A stretch of DNA of 37,948 bases from an uncultured Lachnospiraceae bacterium (GTDB taxonomy: Bacteria; Bacillota; Clostridia; Lachnospirales; Lachnospiraceae): assembly GCA_947631955.1 (NCBI GenBank), contig CANRNJ010000020.1:1-37948 (forward strand). Reading direction: 5' to 3'. The notes under the pieces are model-generated. The model searched no databases, was not told the origin of the DNA, and saw only the letters and a list, made by a program, of their open reading frames with translations. Positions 1 to 7,194 of this stretch are shown in pieces. Position numbers and translations under genes: made by a program. Positions within the stretch are counted from its first letter, which is position 1. Each line of letters begins with the position of its first letter.

Positions 1-3
1 AAA

Positions 4-50
4 CTGCCACCAGACAGAAATCTGATGGCAGAAAATTTTTTATTTTTTTG
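4..50 (+). terminator. Rho-independent terminator of a gene left of the window
   Basis: An 11-bp stem with one mismatch (bases 4-14 pairing with 21-31) is followed by AAAA and a run of T broken by one A. It must end a plus-strand gene lying before base 1, since no gene starts before 177. Confidence 0.75.
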
Positions 51-176
51 ATTGTCTACTTGACGGGGAGCGGTTCAAAGCGTCAGACGCCCGATTCGTA
101 GAAATATCCTGATAGAAAAAAGGTCCGCAGGCGCGGCTGATCACGGGACTGCCGCTGCGGACTGCCGGAGGAAACC

Positions 177-938
177 ATGAAATCTCTTTATCTGACATTT
201 TCTCTCTGTATCTTACTCCTGCTCGGCGGCTGCGGCTCTGCTGCCGATGAGCGGGGCAACGCCATACTCGCCGCTGCGGCTGTCAATGACATGCAGCCGG
301 AAAAGCCCTATGGACTAACGGCAGCTTTCCAAGACGGCAATATTGCGGTTTCAGACGTAAACAGCGGTGATATACTGTGCGAAATTCCTTTGTCCGAAGA
401 CGAGTACGCACTGTTTTTCAGCATGACAGACGACAACCACGGCTGTCTGTTATACTGCAGTTCCCCTGCTGCCGGTATAATGATGAAACATCTGTATATC
501 ACAGAAGATCGGTGGACCGCCTATGAAGAAAAAGATATCAGCTCACTCATAGACGGCTATCCGACCAGCCTGTCCGCATTGTCCGCGGATCATATCTATA
601 TCGGGACACAGATGCGAAGCGACGGTTACCTGTTTGAAACGACTGACGGCGGCGGCCAGTGGAATCCCGTCGCGGTAGACGACGAATATTACCAGTATGG
701 GTATGTGCTGCCGGTAAGCGCGGACGACCATGCTCTATATGCTCTCTTGAAATACACGGATTCGGCTGCAGACGCGGGCACATATGTGTTGTGCAGACGC
801 GCAGACGACTCGGCAGCATGGGAAAAGATCGGCAGTTTTGTGCCGAAAGATCTCGGCGAACCGCAGACATTCTATATTCTGGATGGCGCTCTGTACATTG
901 CGGATCCACAGGGCACGCAGTATCGCGTTGATATGTAG
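177..938 (+). CDS. Putative surface lipoprotein with a BNR-like motif
   Basis: A 253-aa protein with a lipoprotein signal peptide: short basic N-terminus, hydrophobic stretch, and lipobox LGGC with the lipidated Cys at residue 19. The mature part is acidic and contains one motif (TTDGGGQW, about residues 154-161) resembling BNR/sialidase-type beta-propeller repeats, so an exported beta-propeller-like fold is possible but not proven. The ATG at 177 has GGAGG at 167-171, five bases upstream. It stands alone on the plus strand between the terminator at 4-50 and hsp20, 261 bp downstream. I do not recognise a family and assign no function; the residues give no catalytic site. The gene itself is convincing because of the signal peptide and ribosome site. 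Confidence 0.75.
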   Translation: MKSLYLTFSLCILLLLGGCGSAADERGNAILAAAAVNDMQPEKPYGLTAAFQDGNIAVSDVNSGDILCEIPLSEDEYALFFSMTDDNHGCLLYCSSPAAGIMMKHLYITEDRWTAYEEKDISSLIDGYPTSLSALSADHIYIGTQMRSDGYLFETTDGGGQWNPVAVDDEYYQYGYVLPVSADDHALYALLKYTDSAADAGTYVLCRRADDSAAWEKIGSFVPKDLGEPQTFYILDGALYIADPQGTQYRVDM

Positions 939-1080
939 TTTCCTTTGGCATATGCGTTTTAGATCTTTTTCTTCTCTTTATTCCGGCGAAGGCTTTCTGC
1001 GGACTTTCAAATCATGTCCTATTTTATTTTTCGTTTAGAAATCCTTCACACTTCTATAATCACTTTTTATAATTCTATAA

Positions 1081-1109
1081 TTGACTCTTTGTTATAGCTG
1101 ATGTATAAC
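1081..1109 (+). promoter_or_regulatory. Sigma-A promoter of hsp20
   Basis: TTGACT (1081-1086) and TATAAC (1104-1109) are separated by 17 bp, ahead of hsp20. The leader is about 85 nt. The rest of 939-1199 shows only AT-rich sequence. Confidence 0.75.
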
Positions 1110-1111
1110 AA
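1089..1111. promoter_or_regulatory. Inverted repeat overlapping the hsp20 promoter (candidate operator)
   Basis: TTGTTATA (1089-1096) and TATAACAA (1104-1111) are perfect 8-bp inverted arms separated by 7 bp. They fill the promoter spacer and cover the -10 box, which is where a repressor would act. It is not the CIRCE element of HrcA nor the CtsR box. The arm-N7-arm layout resembles the HspR (HAIR) site but the arm sequence differs. Confidence 0.5.
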
Positions 1112-1199
1112 GTATAAACAAAGAAACAACTACCGGCAATGAATCGGATCCCGCAATTCGGTCATACTGATAGCATAGAATAAAAAAGGAGTGATCATT

Positions 1200-1652
1200 A
1201 TGTTAAGACCAGCATTATTTAACAACCATACCTACAGACCTATGTTTTTCGACGATTCATTCGATGAAATGTTCGACAACGCCTTCAAGAATTTCTGGGG
1301 CAACAATGAACTTGCTACTTTCGACGCGTTCAAGACAGACGTGATCGATCAGGGTGACAGCTATCTGCTGCAGGCGGAACTGCCCGGATTTGACAAATCC
1401 GATATCAACATCGACTTAAAAGACGGCCTGCTGACCATCTCAGCGGCGCACAAGGAAGATAAAAAAGAGGAAGATAAGAACAAATACATCCGCAGGGAGC
1501 GTTATTACAGTTCTTATTCGAGAAGCTTCCGTGTGAACGATATCGATGCGGGCGACATCGACGCTTCCTACAACAACGGCATCTTGGAAGTCAAGTTCCC
1601 GAAAAAAGAACTGGCCGCCAAAGAGGACGTAAAGAAGATCGAAGTGAAATGA
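1200..1652 (+). CDS. hsp20: Small heat-shock protein, Hsp20/alpha-crystallin family
   Basis: An ATP-independent cytoplasmic holdase chaperone of 150 aa that binds unfolding proteins and passes them to DnaK/ClpB. The alpha-crystallin domain spans about residues 40-138, with the typical ELPGF early in the domain and the GILEVKFPK strand near its end. The C-terminus carries an I-x-V motif (IEVK) used in oligomer assembly. Length and layout match the Hsp18 group of Clostridia. A GTG nine bases upstream (1191) is in frame, but its G lies inside the ribosome site (AAGGAG, 1186-1191), so the ATG at 1200 is the start. The gene has its own promoter, an overlapping inverted repeat and a strong terminator, so it is a regulated monocistron. 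Confidence 0.95.
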   Translation: MLRPALFNNHTYRPMFFDDSFDEMFDNAFKNFWGNNELATFDAFKTDVIDQGDSYLLQAELPGFDKSDINIDLKDGLLTISAAHKEDKKEEDKNKYIRRERYYSSYSRSFRVNDIDAGDIDASYNNGILEVKFPKKELAAKEDVKKIEVK

Positions 1653-1669
1653 TCTTGCTTCTTGTTCCA

Positions 1670-1705
1670 AAAAGCCGGACGACCAAAATCGTCCGGCTTT
1701 TTTTA
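1670..1705. terminator. Bidirectional terminator between hsp20 and the vWA gene
   Basis: A perfect 12-bp stem (1671-1682 with 1689-1700) and a 6-nt loop are flanked by A-rich sequence on the left and T-rich sequence on the right. It ends hsp20 (stop at 1652) and, read on the other strand, the vWA lipoprotein gene (stop at 1735). Confidence 0.9.
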
Positions 1706-1734
1706 TTTGTATGTTTTTCTCTTTCATACTCCCG

Positions 1735-3522
1735 TTACTCCGCCATCTGCACCAGTTCCAAAAACTCCGCCTTGTACTCATCGTCCAGTCTGATGGATCT
1801 CAGCGCTTTCTCCACATGCTCCAGAGAAGCGTCCCCGGCATATTCACTGTGCGATGCCAAAAGGCCAAACTCCGCCACCGCTGCTGCAAAGACAAAATCG
1901 TCGGAAGGGTCGTCCGTATAACATTCGCCTTTGACCGGATACTCCAGCAGACGGCTCTCGTCCTCCGCCGGTTTCTTGTACCGGACGCTCAGGGTCAGCC
2001 ATTCCTCGTCGTCCAGATCTTCCCACCTTACAGTATCTGCCGTTCCGAAATATTGTCCGAACTGATCCTTATACTGCCTTTTGTACTTTAAGTCTTCAAT
2101 CTCTCTGTCGGTCAGCGCCGGTCCTTTTCCTGTCAGCATGATCTCATAAAGCGCCGTCACGCGGTGTCCCGCGCCGACCTCTCCGGCATCCTTCGTATCG
2201 TCGTCGAAATCTTCTGCCGCAAGCGCTCTGTTCTCATATCCGAGCAGACGGTAACTCTCCACTATCTCCGGGTTAAACTCCGCCTGAAATTTGACGTCCT
2301 TGCATATGGTGAGGAGCGTCGCGCTCATCTCTTCCACCAATACTTTATTAGCTTCGCGCAGACAATCTATATACGCATAGTTGCCGTTGCCCTTATCCGC
2401 CAGCGTTTCCATTTTGTTATCCTTGATATTTCCCGTACCAAAACCAAGAACCGACAGGAATATGCCGGACTCTTTTTTCTCGGAAATCAGCTCTTCCAGT
2501 TCTTCCTCACTGGTAAGCCCGATATTCAGATCGCCGTCCGTAGCAAGGATCACGCGGTTGTTGCCGCCTTTGATAAAATGCTCCTGCGCCAGCTCGTATG
2601 CCGTTTCTATGCCTTTGCTGCCATAGGTGCCGCCTCCCGCTTCCAACGAGTCAAGTGCTTTTTTGATCTCTCTTGTCTGATCGCCGTGGGCTCCGTCCAG
2701 CACGATACGGTCATTTCCCGCATATGTAACGATGGAAACCCTGTCTTTTTCTGTCAGGTTGTCTGCGAGCAGTCCGAAAGATTGCTGCAGCAGCGGCAGC
2801 TTATCTTCCGAATACATGGAACCGGACACATCCAGAAGGAAAACCAGATTGGATGCCGGAGCGTCCGAATAATCGATATCTTCCGTCTTCAAACCGATCA
2901 TAAGCAGCCTCGCCTCATCATTCCACGGACAGGCTCCGATCTGTACCGTCACGCCGAACGGTTCCGTCCTTTTTGGTTCATTGTAATCGTAAGAGAAATA
3001 ATTGATCATCTCCTCTATCCTTGCCGCGCCTTTCGGCAGTTCGTCCAAAGAATACCCCTCGCGGATCAGACGGCGCAGATTGCTGTAAGAAGCGGTGTCC
3101 ACGTCCGCCGCAAAAGTTGACAGCGGCTGCTGAAGGACTGATACGAAACCGCTCTCATCCCACTGACTGTACTCCTCGGCGCCGGAATATCCCGTGTCCG
3201 GATCATACGCATAGCAGGACTCCTGATAGCAGTCTGCTATATCCGCTCCGGCCGCCGCATCGAAAGCGCCCATTTTCGCTGCCTCAGCTCCTGTCTGCAC
3301 ACCGGAAACTCCGGAATCTTCTTCCGCCCCTGCTGCCGCATTGGAAACATCGGCGTCCGCCTTATATGCATCCTGCCTGTTACCGTCCGCAGATTCCTGA
3401 TACTCCCCATCCGCCGGTGCGGCGGTCAACACATCCTCCGCAGCCTTGCCGCTGCATCCCGGCAGCAGCGTAGCCGCCGCCAATATCAACGCTATCGCTT
3501 TTACTCCGTCTTTCTTTTTCAT
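1735..3522 (-). CDS. YfbK-like von Willebrand factor A lipoprotein
   Basis: A 595-aa exported lipoprotein with lipobox LPGC, Cys23. After an Ala/Asp-rich linker (about 25-125) comes the N-terminal vWF_A-associated domain (about 130-215), then a vWA domain beginning at about 224 with an intact metal-ion site DVSGS (Asp231, Ser233, Ser235). The C-terminal part (about 405-590) looks like the DUF3520 domain that follows vWA in this family. The family relates to E. coli YfbK, whose role is unknown; vWA domains normally bind a protein ligand through the metal site. The ATG at 3522 has AAAGGAGG nine bases upstream. It sits after the ECF sigma and anti-sigma genes but has its own promoter (3561-3589) matching that of the sigma gene, so it is a likely sigma target. 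Confidence 0.9.
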   Translation of the reverse strand: MKKKDGVKAIALILAAATLLPGCSGKAAEDVLTAAPADGEYQESADGNRQDAYKADADVSNAAAGAEEDSGVSGVQTGAEAAKMGAFDAAAGADIADCYQESCYAYDPDTGYSGAEEYSQWDESGFVSVLQQPLSTFAADVDTASYSNLRRLIREGYSLDELPKGAARIEEMINYFSYDYNEPKRTEPFGVTVQIGACPWNDEARLLMIGLKTEDIDYSDAPASNLVFLLDVSGSMYSEDKLPLLQQSFGLLADNLTEKDRVSIVTYAGNDRIVLDGAHGDQTREIKKALDSLEAGGGTYGSKGIETAYELAQEHFIKGGNNRVILATDGDLNIGLTSEEELEELISEKKESGIFLSVLGFGTGNIKDNKMETLADKGNGNYAYIDCLREANKVLVEEMSATLLTICKDVKFQAEFNPEIVESYRLLGYENRALAAEDFDDDTKDAGEVGAGHRVTALYEIMLTGKGPALTDREIEDLKYKRQYKDQFGQYFGTADTVRWEDLDDEEWLTLSVRYKKPAEDESRLLEYPVKGECYTDDPSDDFVFAAAVAEFGLLASHSEYAGDASLEHVEKALRSIRLDDEYKAEFLELVQMAE

Positions 3523-3560
3523 ACCTTTTCCTCCTTTGAGAGCGATCCGCTCCTACTGTA

Positions 3561-3589
3561 AATACCTCTCACAAAAGGAAAAGGTTGCA
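3561..3589 (-). promoter_or_regulatory. Predicted ECF-sigma promoter of the vWA gene
   Basis: On the minus strand, TGCAACCTTTTC (3589-3578), an 11-bp spacer and GGTATT (3566-3561). The same two boxes with the same spacing lie before the ECF sigma gene (5173-5201). The -10 box is about 38 bases from the vWA start codon. Confidence 0.7.
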
Positions 3590-3654
3590 AACAGAGTAAA
3601 ATTTTTTTAAATGCTGAGGATTTTATGACAGGGGCCTATCCCTTTTTTTAAATG

Positions 3655-4515
3655 TCATTGATCCTCATGTTTATCTGTGAGCAGTTCATACGCTTTCTCC
3701 AGAAAATCCTCCCGGCTAAGTTCTTCCTTCGTCAGATCAGTGCTGATAACATATATTTTGCCGCTGCTCTCCGTCGTATACGCACACCATGCGCCGTCTT
3801 CCCTGCATGTAACCTGAAAACCCACGCCGTGGACGGTGACGGACTCCCACTCGGACTCTCCCGCAAAAGACGGCATATCGTCCATCGTTTCTATCTTAAA
3901 ACAGTCCCCGTACGCGCTGTCTATATAGCTTTCGGCCATATCCGCCATTGCATCCTCGGCCGCCATTCCGCCGTTGGTGACTTCCAAAGATTCCTTTGCC
4001 GCTGATGCGGACTCTGGAAGCGCTCCCACAGCGTCTGCCGCCCCCGCATCTATTTCTGCTTCTTGCGTTTGGCCTGCCGCCATATCCACGGTCCCGACAT
4101 CCGCGCCCGCTTCTGCTTCTGACGCGCCTGCCGCCATATCCATAGCTATATCTTTGTTCACTGTCATATTTGCCGATCCGCCGGATGCCGATTTATCCGT
4201 GCGCCCGCCGATACCAATGACGCTGATACTCAGAAGAGCGATACACAGAGCTGCTGCCGCCGTTAAAGGAAGCGCCTGGCGATACTTCCTGCCGCGGGGT
4301 TCTTTTGCCGTTTCTCCGGCGGTCTTATTTGCTGCCGCTTGCGCCGCGGTCTTATGCATTGCACCCTCCGAAAGGACTCTCTGCTCTTCCGCCTGTACCG
4401 CTTCTTTTGTTCTGCGGATAAGATCCGCAGGCGCATGTACCTGTCCGATTTCTTTTTGATATTTTTCCTTAACGGACTGATCCGTGATCGGCCGGTCTGT
4501 ATTATATTTCTCCAT
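3655..4515 (-). CDS. Putative membrane anti-sigma factor
   Basis: A 286-aa protein: an N-terminal cytoplasmic part of about 80 residues, one membrane segment (about 82-104, starting LPLTAAAALC) and a low-complexity Ala/Gly/Asp-rich extracellular part ending in a more ordered region of about 90 residues. This topology, and its position 70 bp after an ECF sigma gene, is what anti-sigma factors show. I see no classical zinc anti-sigma HXXXCXXC motif, so the assignment rests on topology and context. The Met at 4515 is chosen; a TTG two codons upstream (4521) sits closer (5 nt) to the GAGGG site and is an equal alternative. It lies between the sigma gene and the vWA target. Confidence 0.65.
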   Translation of the reverse strand: MEKYNTDRPITDQSVKEKYQKEIGQVHAPADLIRRTKEAVQAEEQRVLSEGAMHKTAAQAAANKTAGETAKEPRGRKYRQALPLTAAAALCIALLSISVIGIGGRTDKSASGGSANMTVNKDIAMDMAAGASEAEAGADVGTVDMAAGQTQEAEIDAGAADAVGALPESASAAKESLEVTNGGMAAEDAMADMAESYIDSAYGDCFKIETMDDMPSFAGESEWESVTVHGVGFQVTCREDGAWCAYTTESSGKIYVISTDLTKEELSREDFLEKAYELLTDKHEDQ

Positions 4516-4585
4516 AATCAAAATTTCCCTCTGCCTGTAGACTTTCTATCGCGGCTGCCGCCCTGCTTATCCGAACGTCCCGATT

Positions 4586-5080
4586 TTAATACTGCTCTTT
4601 TATCAGGCCCTTTAACATCTCCCGCGCCCGATGCAGCTGCGACTTTACCGTAGACTCTTTCTGATCGGTCAGCTGCGCGATCTCCGCCGCCGTTCTTTCT
4701 TCAAAATAATACAGGTGTATCATCAACCGGTATTTCGGCGGCAGCTTCTGCACCGCGGCCCGCACCGGATGTTCCTCCGGCAGTTCATATCCGCCGCTCT
4801 GGTCCGCCACACGTTCCAGCTCTTCGATAAAATCCACGTTTTTGTTCCAATACAGCCCGTAATGCTTTTTCGCACAGTTGATCGTTACCCGTATCAACCA
4901 CGCTTTCACATGCTCCCATGATTCCAGATCCTGTATGTGGCTTACCAGCCGCACAAACACTTCCTGAAACAGGTCGTCCGCATCGTTTGTATTTTTCATC
5001 TGCGACAACGCCAGCCGATACACCATGTCGGCATACCTGTCAATGGCCTTTTCTGCCGTTATCTGTTCTTCTTTAGACAT
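4586..5080 (-). CDS. ECF-type RNA polymerase sigma factor
   Basis: A 164-aa cytoplasmic sigma-70 family factor of the extracytoplasmic-function type. Region 2 (about 12-75) includes the DADDLFQEVFVRL motif used for core binding and -10 melting. Region 4 (about 105-160) carries a helix-turn-helix (AEIAQLTDQKESTVKSQLHR) that reads the -35 box. No region 1 or 3, as is normal for ECF factors. The ATG at 5080 is preceded by AGGGG; a TTG 18 bases further up lacks a ribosome site. The gene is followed by the putative anti-sigma gene and the vWA gene. A promoter of the same type as the vWA promoter lies upstream, with a leader of about 90 nt, pointing to autoregulation. The inducing stress is not visible. 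Confidence 0.93.
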   Translation of the reverse strand: MSKEEQITAEKAIDRYADMVYRLALSQMKNTNDADDLFQEVFVRLVSHIQDLESWEHVKAWLIRVTINCAKKHYGLYWNKNVDFIEELERVADQSGGYELPEEHPVRAAVQKLPPKYRLMIHLYYFEERTAAEIAQLTDQKESTVKSQLHRAREMLKGLIKEQY

Positions 5081-5172
5081 AGAAACCCCTATCAGCAATA
5101 ATGTGTTCTTTTCCCTTATCCGCGGCTTCCACTCTCCCTCTTGAAAAAACTTTCTTTCGCTCTTTCAATAGG

Positions 5173-5201
5173 AATACCGGTGAGAAAATGAAAAGGTTGC
5201 A
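5173..5201 (-). promoter_or_regulatory. Predicted autoregulatory ECF promoter of the sigma gene
   Basis: On the minus strand, TGCAACCTTTTC (5201-5190), 11 bp, then GGTATT (5178-5173). It matches the vWA promoter at 3561-3589 in both boxes and in spacing. The AAC core of the -35 box is typical of ECF promoters. Confidence 0.7.
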
Positions 5202-5208
5202 GAAATTT

Positions 5209-5586
5209 TTATTTTTTACCGTCTTTTGGCGCGTTTTCCCATCCGATCGGCACGCCGTCCCTCTTTTCGACCATCTTATCATACTGCCGGTACATTTTCT
5301 GCACTTCGTTTTCAAGGATATAATAATGGCGGATATAAGGAATCAAAAGGATCAGGATAACGATCGCAAGCAGACCGGTTCCCGGCGTAAACGATACGAC
5401 CGACAATCCGAACGCAATCATTTCCAACAGGGCAAACGTTATCGTTACGATCAAATGGATCAATCTTTCATGCTGAAAAAAGGATATCTGGACCAGATGC
5501 TCCTTTACAACAGCTCCCCAGTCCATCCCTTCTTTTAAAAGAAGTTCGTCTATGTACTTTCTGTAATTTAAAATGCGCTGTTCCAT
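5209..5586 (-). CDS. Small membrane protein of unknown function
   Basis: A 125-aa protein with a polar N-terminus (about 1-38), two hydrophobic segments (about 42-64 and 69-88, the second rich in Ile/Leu) and a charged C-terminal tail that may form a short coil (about 88-108). With two membrane segments, both ends should be on the same side, probably cytoplasmic. A strong ribosome site (AAGGAGG) sits eight bases before the ATG. It is upstream of the ECF sigma gene on the same strand, but the ECF promoter lies between them, so a shared job is not implied. I do not recognise the family. Confidence 0.75.
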   Translation of the reverse strand: MEQRILNYRKYIDELLLKEGMDWGAVVKEHLVQISFFQHERLIHLIVTITFALLEMIAFGLSVVSFTPGTGLLAIVILILLIPYIRHYYILENEVQKMYRQYDKMVEKRDGVPIGWENAPKDGKK

Positions 5587-5716
5587 GCGAACGCCTCCTT
5601 CATGCAGAATCTTGGTTTTTATCGATACATTACGGGATTATTATCAATCTCTTTTCGGAAAAGTGTCCCTGCTGGCTGCAATTCTGAAAAGAAACCTGTG
5701 TTACTATTTAGTTGTG

Positions 5717-5746
5717 ATTATAAATATAAATACTGTAGTTCAACAA
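5717..5746 (-). promoter_or_regulatory. Possible promoter of the 5209-5586 gene
   Basis: Minus-strand TTGTTG (5746-5741), 18 bp, TATAAT (5722-5717). The -10 box is perfect, the -35 box weak, and the surrounding 200 bp are AT-rich. Confidence 0.45.
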
Positions 5747-5790
5747 ACGGGAAGTTGTAGAGTTCATTTCTTTAGTAAAAACATCAAACC

Positions 5791-6150
5791 TTAAATACTA
5801 TGCTTTTTGATAAGCTTCTTTTTTAGCAGGGCATGTTGAATTAGAAGCCAAGCTATTTCAGCGAATATTACGATAAAAAATACAACCACCTGAAACTCAG
5901 TGTTATCAAATTTTAGTAGAAAATATAGAAAAACAGACATTGTCACAAACAAAACACATCCATATATTATCAAATTTCTTCCATGTTTATGATTCCATTC
6001 CGACATATCAGTAAGTTCATCTTCTCTTGGAGGAGCTTCGCCTGTATTCAATGAAACCGGAACTTTAGACCGAAACTGCTTTATACCAAGCACTATAAAA
6101 ATAAGCGAAACAAGTGCAGAAATCACCAAATAAATAATAGTAGCTGCCAT
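5791..6150 (-). CDS. Two-part small membrane protein, conserved unknown
   Basis: A 119-aa protein with an N-terminal membrane segment (about 3-23), a conserved-looking polar middle (PVSLNTGEAPPREDELTD, then W-N-x-KHG, about 30-57), and two further hydrophobic segments (about 59-80 and 87-107) ending in a lysine-rich tail. I recall this arrangement (short basic stretch, TGE-PP, EL-D, WN-KHG, membrane hairpin) from unannotated small membrane proteins in Firmicutes; no function is known to me. The ribosome site GGAGGT is at 6161-6166. The ATG at 6150 is taken; a GTG one codon upstream is equally well spaced. A TGG-TATTAT extended -10 box lies at 6190-6198 on the minus strand. The gene is clearly richer in A+T than its neighbours. 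Confidence 0.75.
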   Translation of the reverse strand: MAATIIYLVISALVSLIFIVLGIKQFRSKVPVSLNTGEAPPREDELTDMSEWNHKHGRNLIIYGCVLFVTMSVFLYFLLKFDNTEFQVVVFFIVIFAEIAWLLIQHALLKKKLIKKHSI

Positions 6151-6229
6151 CACTTAATTGACCTCCAAACCTCGATTTGTTCCACTAACATAATACCACA
6201 ATCATGTTTATTTACATATCACATTTCCA

Positions 6230-6355
6230 TTAAATTTGTTCCGCCATCCCTTTTCGGAAAATAAAAAAATCAACCATACCTATCAGGGCGCATACCAAAT
6301 CGGGCAGGGCTTCGACCGGACCCACAATCCAGAAAAGGGACATTATAAATTGCAT
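6230..6355 (-). pseudogene. Possible remnant of a membrane-protein gene
   Basis: The 240-bp stretch between the 6391-6421 terminator and the 5791-6150 gene is unusually GC-rich in its middle (about 6280-6345). The minus strand here has a 41-codon reading frame with a hydrophobic run (FWIVGPVEAL, then DLVCALIGMVDFFIF) and no ribosome site. The plus strand is also open from 6194 to the stop at 6365-6367. It is probably a coding fragment left by decay; I cannot tell which strand was coding. Confidence 0.25.
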
Positions 6356-6390
6356 TGCGGTGTATGACAAGATGTGTTACAACGGTCTTT

Positions 6391-6421
6391 GAAAAAACAA
6401 GACCGCTCTTACAGAACGGTC
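6391..6421 (-). terminator. Terminator of the U32-like operon
   Basis: On the minus strand an 8-bp stem with one G-U pair (6421-6414 with 6408-6401) and a 5-nt loop are followed by TTGTTTTTTC. It lies 34 bases after the stop of the 6455-7183 gene and ends that transcription unit. Confidence 0.8.
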
Positions 6422-6454
6422 AAAATTGTATACATGATGTGGTTGTAGAAATTT

Positions 6455-7183
6455 TTATATCAATATATCAATGCCCTTATAGGCGGCAGTCTGTTCCTTC
6501 AGGATCTCCTGCTCTGTCAGGGCAGATGTCCGCAATCTGTCAGGACTGAAAGTTTCCGCCGTCAGTTGTTCCGCGGCTTCTCCGGCTTCCGCCGCAGTCT
6601 GTTCCGCAGCTTCCCCGGTTTCCGCCGCAGTCTGTTTCATAGCTTCCCCGGCTTCCGCCGCAGTCTGCTCCGCAGTTTCCAGACTCTGCTCTTCCATTTG
6701 TTTTTCTAATTGTTCCTCGACATTCTCTTGGACTTCTTCCAGACTCTTGGTCAGTTCTCCCTTGTTTTCGTCCGTTCCAAGCGCCTCTTCGACCATTTCC
6801 CTGCGTCTTTCCTCGGCAGTCTTCGGCTTCATTTTCTCCGCTTCCTCAGCGATCTTATCACCCATTTCCCGTGATTCATCCATAACATGCCACATCTGCT
6901 CGCTGTTGTACTGCATCCGGGCAGCTGCGATGCCATCCTCGTAGGAATGAAAGCGCTCCAGTTTCTTTGCGATCTCCTCCAAAGTGGTACACTCTATATT
7001 TTTCAGATTCTCTTTCTGCTGTTCCCAGTAGGAGATCTGGTTCTGTGTTTCCTGCTGCCGCTCCAGTTTATCCTGCGTGCTCTTAAGCGCCGCATGCTGC
7101 ATAAACGGCAGATTCCCCGCAAAGACTGCTCCGCCGCCCTGATTCGATGTATGGATCCCTCTGCCCAAAAATGTAATGCTCAT
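6455..7183 (-). CDS. Unknown protein with coiled-coil body and 11-residue repeats
   Basis: A 242-aa soluble, highly charged protein. The N-terminus (about 1-35) is Gly-rich and starts MSITFLGRGIHTS, a type of start I recall from unannotated Lachnospiraceae proteins. The middle (about 37-175) is rich in Glu, Lys and Gln and should be mostly helical or coiled coil. Residues about 173-212 hold an 11-residue repeat with consensus EQTAAEAGEAA, encoded by 33-bp direct repeats. The ATG at 7183 is chosen because AGAGGA lies just upstream; the frame stays open to a GTG at 7363, which would add 60 residues including heptapeptide repeats but has a poor ribosome site. It is the last gene of the unit that starts at 10278. 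No signal peptide, no known domain. Confidence 0.7.
   Translation of the reverse strand: MSITFLGRGIHTSNQGGGAVFAGNLPFMQHAALKSTQDKLERQQETQNQISYWEQQKENLKNIECTTLEEIAKKLERFHSYEDGIAAARMQYNSEQMWHVMDESREMGDKIAEEAEKMKPKTAEERRREMVEEALGTDENKGELTKSLEEVQENVEEQLEKQMEEQSLETAEQTAAEAGEAMKQTAAETGEAAEQTAAEAGEAAEQLTAETFSPDRLRTSALTEQEILKEQTAAYKGIDILI
6568..6666. repeat. Three 33-bp direct repeats inside a coding region
   Basis: Units at 6568-6600, 6601-6633 and 6634-6666, plus a partial fourth to about 6684. They encode the 11-residue Ala/Glu repeats of the 6455-7183 protein and keep the frame, so copy number can vary without breaking the gene. Confidence 0.85.
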
Positions 7184-7194
7184 TCGATCCTCTC

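Noticed and set aside
1191..1199. GTG start for hsp20
   Set aside because: The GTG lies within the AAGGAGTG ribosome site, so it cannot be used with that site; the ATG at 1200 is correctly spaced.
6371..6408. Inverted repeat CGGTCTT-N9-AAGACCG near the U32 operon end
   Set aside because: It shares bases with the better minus-strand terminator (6391-6421) and is not followed by a T run on either strand.
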